Shown in pieces: positions 1 to 6,726 of a stretch of DNA of 34,125 bases. The notes under the pieces were generated by a model. It saw only the letters and a list, made by a program, of their open reading frames with translations, was not told where the DNA came from and ran no database searches. Source of the DNA: Actinomycetota bacterium (GTDB taxonomy: Bacteria > Actinomycetota > Thermoleophilia > Gaiellales > Gaiellaceae); assembly GCA_005888365.1 (NCBI GenBank), contig VAWZ01000103.1, positions 9,303-43,427 of the forward strand, given 5' to 3'. Positions within the stretch are counted from its first letter, which is position 1. Each line of letters begins with the position of its first letter. Made by a program: the position numbers and the translations under genes.

Positions 1-316
1 GCACGGTCGCGGGAGCCGGGCTCGCAAGATAGGCGACGACCGCGTCGAGGTCGCCCGTCTTCCAACCTCCCCGCAGCCGTCCGTCCCCGTCTCGCCTCCC
101 GTCGACGTCGTCGACCACGACCAGCCGGGCGTCCCCGAACAGGCTTCCCGAGTTGCAGAGCCGGACCGCGACCTCTGCGGACGTGTCGAGCGCGCTGACG
201 ACCTCGATCGCCTCGGGGGCGAAGCGCACGCGGAGCCGGGAGACCGCGGTGGCGATCTTCGGACGATCGCTGCCGGTGAGGAGATAGACGGGCTCGAGCG
301 CCTGCTCCGTGGCCAT
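1..316 (-). CDS. holA: DNA polymerase III subunit delta, N-terminal part (runs off the left edge)
   Basis: My reverse-strand translation from ATG at 316 reads MATEQALEPVYLLTGSDRPKIATAVSRLRVRF..., a HolA-like N-terminus; comEA lies nearby. Confidence 0.7.
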   Translation of the reverse strand, partial: MATEQALEPVYLLTGSDRPKIATAVSRLRVRFAPEAIEVVSALDTSAEVAVRLCNSGSLFGDARLVVVDDVDGRRDGDGRLRGGWKTGDLDAVVAYLASPAPATV

Positions 317-418
317 CCTGCTGCACCCTACCGAGCGGGTCGAGACCGAGCGTGTGAGACGCCGAGGAGCAGAGTCCGCCGTTTTGCGACCACGGCTCGA
401 GCGTGCGACCATCCTCAC

Positions 419-1102
419 ATGAGGAGAGGAACAGCCGGTCTCGTGGCACTCGTTCTCGCGCTCGTCGTGGCCGGCGCCGACGCGACGGCCCACGGAGCCT
501 CGACCTCGGCGCCGCCGGGAGCGACCGCACGGTGTCGAGACGGCACGTACAGCTTCTCCCAGCATCATTCGGGTACGTGCTCCCACCACGGCGGGGTGGC
601 CGTCTGGCTCGACGGAAGCAGCTCGAGCGGTTCGTCGACGAGCGTCGGCACGACCGTCCTGCTCTCTCCGCGGAGCCGGGCGTACGGCTGCCGTCGCGGC
701 GAGGAGCCGGATCGGCGCTGCTCTCCCGGCGCCTACTACTCCCGCCTCACGCAAGGCGTGATCTGCTCTTCCGGATTCCGCACCGGCTCGATCCGCAACG
801 TCCCGCAGTCGGAGAAGTTCGCCGTCGAGCGGGAATACGGAATGCCCGCCACTTACTACGGACACTCGATCGAGATCGACCACATCGTGAGCCTGGAACT
901 GGGCGGCTCGAACGACATCGCCAATCTCTTCCCCGAGCCCGGTTCCGGTCCCGGCAACTACCACGTCAAGGATCGGCTCGAGAACCGCCTCCACGACATG
1001 GTCTGCACCGGAGCCATCGCCCTCCGCGCCGCGAGGCAGGGGATCGCCGGCGACTGGGAGGCGCTCTACAGGCACGTCTTCGGAATCTCGATCTCCCGCT
1101 AG
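419..1102 (+). CDS. Secreted DUF3761-HNH nuclease-like protein
   Basis: Signal peptide; ARCRDGTYSFSQHHSGTCSHHGGVAVWL (DUF3761-like); IEIDHIVSLELGGSNDIANLFPE (HNH-like). Confidence 0.75.
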   Translation: MRRGTAGLVALVLALVVAGADATAHGASTSAPPGATARCRDGTYSFSQHHSGTCSHHGGVAVWLDGSSSSGSSTSVGTTVLLSPRSRAYGCRRGEEPDRRCSPGAYYSRLTQGVICSSGFRTGSIRNVPQSEKFAVEREYGMPATYYGHSIEIDHIVSLELGGSNDIANLFPEPGSGPGNYHVKDRLENRLHDMVCTGAIALRAARQGIAGDWEALYRHVFGISISR

Positions 1103-1186
1103 GAGCGCCGCGTGCCGCGCTCGCGGGCAAGACGAGCACGGAGCCCGATCGGGATCGCCGTTTCGACATCGAGAACGACATGTCCC

Positions 1187-1789
1187 TCACGGCGTCACGA
1201 GATCGCGGATGTCCTCGATCGTCGCCGGTCCGATCCCGGGAACCGCGTCGAGGTCGTCGACCGATGCAAAGGGACCGTTCTCGGTCCGGTAGTCGACGAT
1301 CTTCTGCGCGGTGACCGGACCGATCCCGGGCAGGCCGTCGAGCTGCTCGAGCGTCGCGGTCGAGAGGCTCACCGGGGGCGACGCACCTCCTGTGGAGCCG
1401 GACGCGGCCGTGCCCGAGGGCGATCCGGCCGGCGCACCCCCCGCAATAGCCACACGATGAGGCACGAGCACCTGGGTGCCGTCGACGAGCGGTGCCGCGA
1501 GGTTGATCGCCGCGAGATCGGCCTTACGTGTCGCACCGCCCGCCCGGGCGACGGCGTCCGCCACACGATGGCCCTTGCGCAGGCGGTAGAGCCCGGGGCG
1601 ACGGACGGCCCCGACCACGTGTACAACGAGCCTGTCCGGCACGGCGGACGCGGCCGTCTCGACTGGAAGTGCGACGTCGGGCGCGCTCGCGGTTCCCGTC
1701 TTTGCGAGCCGGTTCCCGGCGAGAACGAGGACCGCGAGCAAAGCACAGGCGACAACGAGCACGGTCGAGCGCGAGACGTTGACGGGCAC
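1187..1789 (-). CDS. comEA: ComEA family DNA-binding protein
   Basis: N-terminal TM, SLBB-like VHVVGAVRRPGLYRL, C-terminal helix-hairpin-helix repeats LPGIGPVTAQKIVDYR...VPGIGPATIEDI. Confidence 0.9.
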   Translation of the reverse strand: MPVNVSRSTVLVVACALLAVLVLAGNRLAKTGTASAPDVALPVETAASAVPDRLVVHVVGAVRRPGLYRLRKGHRVADAVARAGGATRKADLAAINLAAPLVDGTQVLVPHRVAIAGGAPAGSPSGTAASGSTGGASPPVSLSTATLEQLDGLPGIGPVTAQKIVDYRTENGPFASVDDLDAVPGIGPATIEDIRDLVTP

Positions 1790-1891
1790 CTGTCGATCGT
1801 GCCGGGCGACGTCTCACGCGTGGGACACGTCTTCGTCAAAGATGTACGCCAGCGAGCGGGACGACCCCGTCCCGAGCCAGCCGGTGCCCGC

Positions 1892-4318
1892 CTACGTCAC
1901 GAAGTTGACGAGCTTCTTCCCCGGTGCAACGAAAGTCCGGACGACCTCGGCCCCATCGACGTACGCCTGCACGCGACTCGACTCTCGAGCGAGGGCGACG
2001 AGTTCCTCCTCGGGCGTGTTCGGCGCGACATGCAGGCGGTCGCGGATCCTACCGTTCACCTGCACGACCACCTCGATCGTCTCGAGCTCGAGCAGAGCGG
2101 GATCGGCCTTGGGCCACGACTCCTCCCAGAGCCGCTCGTGCCCGAGCCGCTCCCAGAGCTCCTCCACGACGTGCGGAGCGTACGGCTGGATCAACGACAC
2201 CGCCGTCTCGGCGGCGAAGCGTGCATCTCGTCCAGCGCGGTCTCGGGACAGCTCGTTGACGAGCTCCATCACCGCGGCAATGGCAGTGTTGAACGCGTAG
2301 CGTCGGCCGATGTCGTCGCTGACCTTCGCAATCGTCGCGTGAGCCTTCCGCGCGAGCACGCCTCCCCCAGGCTCACCCGAGGGCGCCTGGTCGACGACAT
2401 CGTTGATCACACGCCAGAGCCTGCGGACGAACCGCGCCATCGCCTCGACGCTCGTCTCCGTCCACTCCATGTCCTCGTTGGCAGGGCCGAGGAAGAGGAT
2501 GTTGAGGCGGCACGCGTCGGCTCCGTAGCGCTCGAGGAAATCGTCCGGGCCGACGACGTTTCCCTTCGACTTCGACATCTTCGTCTTCCCGAGCGTCACC
2601 CAGCCGTTCGAGTAGAACCGGGAGAACGGCTCGCGGAAGCCAACGAGGCCGAGCTCATTCAGCACCCTGACCCAGAACCGCGCGTAGATCATGTGCATCG
2701 TCGCGTGGTCGACGCCGCCGATGTACAGGTCGATCGGGTTCCAGTAGTCGACGAGGGCCCGATCGAACGGCGCCGCCTCGTTCCGCGCGTCGCAGTAGCG
2801 CAGGAAGTACCAGGACGAGTCGACGAACGTGTCCATCGTCTCGGTCTCGCGCTTCGCCTGCCCCCCGCAGCGCGGGCAGGGCGTGTTCACCCAATCCTCG
2901 GCCTGCGCGAGAGGGGGCTGGCCCTTGGGCTTGTAGTCCTCGATGTCAGGGAGCAGGACGGGGAGCTCCTCCTCTGACACTGGGACGATTCCGCACTCCT
3001 CGCAATAGACGACCGGGATCGGGCAGCCCCAGTACCTCTGCCGCGAGAAACCCCAGTCGCGGAGGCGGTAGTTGACCGCGAACCGGCCCCACCCTTCGGC
3101 GGCCAGCTTCTCGACGATCCGCCGACCGCCCTCGGGCGCCGGGAGGCCGTCGAACTCGCCCGAGTTGACGAGCACCTCGTCCCCGGTGTGCTCGACGTAG
3201 GCGGCGCTCTCGTCCGCGTCGGCGTCAGGTGGTCGCACGACGTGCCGGACCGGCAGGTCGAAGGCGGTGGCGAAGTCGAAGTCGCGCTGATCGTGGGCGG
3301 GGACGGCCATGATCGCGCCGGTTCCGTAGTCGGTGAGCACGTAGTCCGCGACGTAGACGGGCAACCGCTCCGCGTTTACCGGATTGATCGCGTGAAGCCC
3401 TGTGAAGACGCCCGTCTTCTCCGTCGCCGCAGCGCGCTCCGCGGTCTTCTTCGCCGCCGCGCGGCGAACGTAGTCGCGCACCTCCTCAGACTCGATCCTG
3501 GCGACGAGCTCGTGCTCCGGAGCGAGCACGAAGAACGTCGCGCCGTAGAGCGTGTCCGGGCGGGTCGTGAACACGGGCACGTCCTCGTCCAGGCCCTCGA
3601 TCCGGAAGAGGATCTCCGCACCGTCAGAGCGGCCGATCCAGTTTCGCTGGCGAGCCTTGATCGACTCCGGCCAGTCGAGGGTGTCGAGGTCGTCGAGCAG
3701 CGCCTGCGCGTAGTCCGTGATGCGGAAGAACCACTGCTCCATGAGACGGGACTCGACCTCCGCGCCACACCACTCGCAGCGGCCGTCGTGCACCTGCTCG
3801 TTCGCGAGAACGGTCTGGTCGTTTGGGCACCACTTGACTGGGGCAGCCTTTCGGAACGCGAGCCCGCGCTCGTAGAACTTGAGGAACTGCCACTGCTGCC
3901 AGCGGTAGTACTCGGGCTCGTGCGTCGATAGCTCGCGCGACCAGTCGATCGCCCAGCCGATCCGGCGCATCGACTGCCGGATGTTCGCGATGTTTCGCTC
4001 TGTGATCTCGCGAGGATGGCCGCCCTCGCGGATAGCGGCGTTCTCCGCGGGGAGCCCGAAGGCGTCGAAGCCTTGCGGATGGAGGACGCGCATGCCGGAG
4101 CGGCGCCGGAATCGTGAGACGACGTCGCCGATCGTGTACACGAGCATGTGCCCCATGTGCAGGGAGCCCGAGGGGTACGGGAGCATCTCGAGGACGTAGC
4201 TCTTCTCGCGCTGCTGCTTCAGTTCATCGGTGCCGGGATTCGGAACCTCGAACGCGCGCTGGTCGGCCCAGATCCGCTGCCACTTCGCCTCGATCGCCTG
4301 TGGGTCGTACTCCTCCAT
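1892..4318 (-). CDS. leuS: Leucyl-tRNA synthetase
   Basis: PYPSGSLHMGHM (HIGH-type) and KMSKSKGN motifs; preferred start is MEEYDPQAIEAKWQ at 4318 rather than the upstream in-frame ATG at 4360. Confidence 0.95.
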   Translation of the reverse strand: MEEYDPQAIEAKWQRIWADQRAFEVPNPGTDELKQQREKSYVLEMLPYPSGSLHMGHMLVYTIGDVVSRFRRRSGMRVLHPQGFDAFGLPAENAAIREGGHPREITERNIANIRQSMRRIGWAIDWSRELSTHEPEYYRWQQWQFLKFYERGLAFRKAAPVKWCPNDQTVLANEQVHDGRCEWCGAEVESRLMEQWFFRITDYAQALLDDLDTLDWPESIKARQRNWIGRSDGAEILFRIEGLDEDVPVFTTRPDTLYGATFFVLAPEHELVARIESEEVRDYVRRAAAKKTAERAAATEKTGVFTGLHAINPVNAERLPVYVADYVLTDYGTGAIMAVPAHDQRDFDFATAFDLPVRHVVRPPDADADESAAYVEHTGDEVLVNSGEFDGLPAPEGGRRIVEKLAAEGWGRFAVNYRLRDWGFSRQRYWGCPIPVVYCEECGIVPVSEEELPVLLPDIEDYKPKGQPPLAQAEDWVNTPCPRCGGQAKRETETMDTFVDSSWYFLRYCDARNEAAPFDRALVDYWNPIDLYIGGVDHATMHMIYARFWVRVLNELGLVGFREPFSRFYSNGWVTLGKTKMSKSKGNVVGPDDFLERYGADACRLNILFLGPANEDMEWTETSVEAMARFVRRLWRVINDVVDQAPSGEPGGGVLARKAHATIAKVSDDIGRRYAFNTAIAAVMELVNELSRDRAGRDARFAAETAVSLIQPYAPHVVEELWERLGHERLWEESWPKADPALLELETIEVVVQVNGRIRDRLHVAPNTPEEELVALARESSRVQAYVDGAEVVRTFVAPGKKLVNFVT

Positions 4319-4346
4319 CGCCTCGCTCGATTCGTCTCCAGGAACG

Positions 4347-4370
4347 AAAAAGCCTCTCATTCGAGAGGCT
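4347..4370 (-). terminator. Intrinsic terminator in the leuS leader (attenuator)
   Basis: Minus strand AGCCTCTC-GAAT-GAGAGGCT followed by TTTTT: 8-bp perfect stem, 4-nt loop, U tract, about 30 nt before the leuS start. Confidence 0.85.
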
Positions 4371-4413
4371 CCAAGAGAACGCTCGCAGCCTGCGCCGCGT
4401 TCGCTCCCTAGCC
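4367..4413 (-). promoter_or_regulatory. Putative antiterminator competing with the leuS attenuator
   Basis: GGCU-a-GGGAG...CUCUU-gg-AGCC can pair (two G-U), enclosing AACGC/GCGUU and CGCA/UGCG; AGCC is the first half of the terminator arm. Confidence 0.55.
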
Positions 4414-4433
4414 TACGTAAGAAGCTGCATCAT
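4413..4433 (-). CDS. Putative leuS leader peptide MMQLLT
   Basis: ATG ATG CAG CTT CTT ACG TAG; tandem CTT Leu codons, unusual in this GC-rich sequence, immediately upstream of the terminator leader. Confidence 0.65.
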   Translation of the reverse strand: MMQLLT

Positions 4434-4464
4434 CGAATTCGAGGGTACCAGGCAGAATCGGCGG

Positions 4465-5727
4465 ATGTTGGAGTTGTTCCCGGATTCCGCGCGGATCGAG
4501 GAAGGCGAACTGACGGTCGGCGGACTCCGGGCGAGCGCGCTCGCCGGGCGCTTCGGGACGCCGCTCGTGGTCTACTGCGAGCAGACGCTGCGCGCCCGGG
4601 CACGCGAGATCCGAGAGGCGGTTCCGGAGGCACTCGTCCTCTTCGGCTCGAAGGCGTTCCCGAACGTCGCGATCCTGCGCCTCTTCGCGGAGGAGAGAAT
4701 CGGTGCGGACGTCTCGACGCTCGGGGAGCTGGCGTTCGCGCGCGCAGCCGGGATCGAGGGCGAGCGGCTCGTGTTCCACGGCAACGCGAAGTCCGACGAC
4801 GAGCTCCGGACGGCTGCGGAGGCCGGCGCGACGGTCGCTCTCGACGCCGAGGACGAGCCGGGGCGCGCGGCCGCGGCCGGGACCCGCCGTGTGCTCGTGC
4901 GCGTCACCCTCGGGGTCGAGGCCGACACGCACGAGGCCATCCAGACCGGCCATCACGGCTCGAAGTTCGGCCTTCCTCCGGACTCGGCGCTCAGGACGAT
5001 CGCGGCAGCGCGCAGCCACGGCTTGGACGTGGCGGGCCTCCACATCCACGTCGGCTCACAGCTCGCGGATATCGCCGCCCATCAGGAGACGATCGAGCAG
5101 CTGGCGGCCTTCGCCGCGCGCTGCCGGGACGAGTTGGGCTGGACTCCGGAGGTCGTCGACATCGGGGGCGGCTTCGCCGTCCGCCACGTCGAGGACGAAC
5201 CGATCGCGCCACTGGGCGAGCTTGCGCGAGCGGTGACGGATGCCGTCGAGCTGGTGTGGGACTCGCGCGCGCTGCCCCGGCCGAGCCTCGTGCTCGAGCC
5301 CGGCCGTGCGCTCGTCGGGCATGCGGGCGTGACGCTCTACCGCGTGCGCTCGGTGAAGCGGCTCGCCGACGTGACCTGGGTCGCGGTCGACGGCGGCATG
5401 TCCGACAACCCAAGGCCGCAGCTCTACGGCGCCCGCTACACGGCACTCTCGGCGACGCGGGCGGACGAGCCGGCGACCGAGAACGTGAGCATCGCCGGCC
5501 TCCACTGCGAGTCGGGCGACGTGCTGATCGACGACGTCCTCCTGCCCGATCCTCGCTCGGGCGATCTCCTCGCAGTTCCCGCGACCGGCGCCTACGCGCT
5601 CGCGATGAGCTCGAACTACAACGCGACCCCGCGGCCGGCAGCCGTTCTCGTCGCCGACACGGAAGCTCGCCTCATCCGCCGTCGCGAGACTATCGACGAC
5701 CTGCTCGCGTTCGAGTACCAGGAGTAA
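4465..5727 (+). CDS. lysA: Diaminopimelate decarboxylase
   Basis: FGSKAFPNVAIL, GLHIHVGSQL, DIGGGFAV, EPGRALVG, GLHCESGDVL motifs. Confidence 0.92.
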   Translation: MLELFPDSARIEEGELTVGGLRASALAGRFGTPLVVYCEQTLRARAREIREAVPEALVLFGSKAFPNVAILRLFAEERIGADVSTLGELAFARAAGIEGERLVFHGNAKSDDELRTAAEAGATVALDAEDEPGRAAAAGTRRVLVRVTLGVEADTHEAIQTGHHGSKFGLPPDSALRTIAAARSHGLDVAGLHIHVGSQLADIAAHQETIEQLAAFAARCRDELGWTPEVVDIGGGFAVRHVEDEPIAPLGELARAVTDAVELVWDSRALPRPSLVLEPGRALVGHAGVTLYRVRSVKRLADVTWVAVDGGMSDNPRPQLYGARYTALSATRADEPATENVSIAGLHCESGDVLIDDVLLPDPRSGDLLAVPATGAYALAMSSNYNATPRPAAVLVADTEARLIRRRETIDDLLAFEYQE

Positions 5728-5731
5728 GCTT

Positions 5732-5772
5732 GTCCTCGTGACGATCGTCTCATAGAGGAGACGCAAGAGGAC
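5732..5772. other. Nested inverted repeat between lysA and the downstream secreted protein
   Basis: GTCCTC...CGTCTC-atagag-GAGACG...GAGGAC, two perfect 6-bp nested arms. Confidence 0.5.
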
Positions 5773-5778
5773 GGGAAC

Positions 5779-6720
5779 GTGCGGGCGTTTCTCATCGGCT
5801 CAACGCTGCTGACGGCTCTCTTCGCCGCCGTCGCAGTGGGTCGTGGAGCGCAACCGACTCCCGCGCAGGCCGAGACCTCTTGCAACGCGAGCGTCGTTCA
5901 CTACGAGCAGAACAGGGACGCGGGCCAGGGGCTTACGGAGCTCCCCTGGATCGCGGGCGGACGCGGCCGGCAGCGGATCGTGGGGTACCTCTTCTACTAC
6001 CCGAGCGTCCTCGGCGACCGACGCGCGAACCAGGAGCGCGGCGTCGTCATTCCGACCGGCGGCGCGGTTCCCAGTGGCGCGAACGCGAAGATCCTGTGGG
6101 TGCCGCGCGGTCCCTCGGCCCTCACTATGCTCCTCACCGCCCGTCAGCTGGACGGGCCGGGAGCCTTCCGGCAGCGTCTGCACATCGCGAGCGGCGGAAG
6201 CTATCCCTCGATCATCACGATCCCGCGCGCTGGATGCTGGCAGCTCACGCTGCGGTCGGGAGAGGCGCACGCAACGGTCGTGCTGCAGGCGATAGACGCA
6301 GCTCCGTCCGGCACATGCGATGCAACGCCGATCCGTGAGGAGCCGAATCCTGCGCTGCTTTCAACTATCTGGATCGAGACGATCGGCGCCTCGCGACCCA
6401 TCTACGCCGTCGGCTCAATCCACGACGGCGGCTCGGCGAGCGAGGGCGCCACCATCGCGACGGGCGGGCGGAAGGTGATGTGGGTGCCCAGCGCGCCGGA
6501 GTCGGTTGGCCTCTCACTGACCGTCAGTGGCCGTCGCCTGGACGCAGTCGGGATCTTCCGGCAGCAGTTCCCGGTCGCATATGCGATCACGCCTCCGGTG
6601 GGACCTGTCTTTCCTTCGACAATCGACATCCCAACTCCCGGCTGCTGGCTCCTGACGGTCCGCGGCGCGAAGGCCGCCGGGATCGCAGTGTTCGGTGCGG
6701 TCGCCCTAACGAGCAACTGA
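5779..6720 (+). CDS. Secreted protein of unknown function with two tandem homologous domains
   Basis: Signal peptide; repeated pattern TGG..k(I/V)(L/M)WVP...RxLD..G.FRQ...(P)S.I.IP..GCW.LT. Confidence 0.7.
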   Translation: MRAFLIGSTLLTALFAAVAVGRGAQPTPAQAETSCNASVVHYEQNRDAGQGLTELPWIAGGRGRQRIVGYLFYYPSVLGDRRANQERGVVIPTGGAVPSGANAKILWVPRGPSALTMLLTARQLDGPGAFRQRLHIASGGSYPSIITIPRAGCWQLTLRSGEAHATVVLQAIDAAPSGTCDATPIREEPNPALLSTIWIETIGASRPIYAVGSIHDGGSASEGATIATGGRKVMWVPSAPESVGLSLTVSGRRLDAVGIFRQQFPVAYAITPPVGPVFPSTIDIPTPGCWLLTVRGAKAAGIAVFGAVALTSN

Positions 6721-6726
6721 CGCCGA

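Noticed and set aside
1858-1873. GGGACG-accc-CGTCCC hairpin downstream of leuS
   Set aside because: Only 6-bp arms, no U tract; too common in GC-rich DNA to call a terminator with confidence.
1112-2977. 621-aa plus-strand ORF
   Set aside because: Antisense to comEA and leuS; Arg/Asp/Val-rich shadow ORF caused by high GC, no recognisable domains.
4319-4360. leuS starting at the upstream in-frame ATG (MRGFFVPGDESSEAMEEYD)
   Set aside because: That ATG lies in the loop and arm of the terminator hairpin; MEEYDPQAIEAKWQ is the typical LeuRS N-terminus and has a GAGG site.
4397-4411. Possible T-box antiterminator motif in the leuS leader (AGGGAGCGAACGCGG resembles AGGGTGGNACCGCGG)
   Set aside because: The essential GGGTGG/UGGN bulge is absent, no specifier stem is visible, and the Leu leader peptide explains the terminator better.
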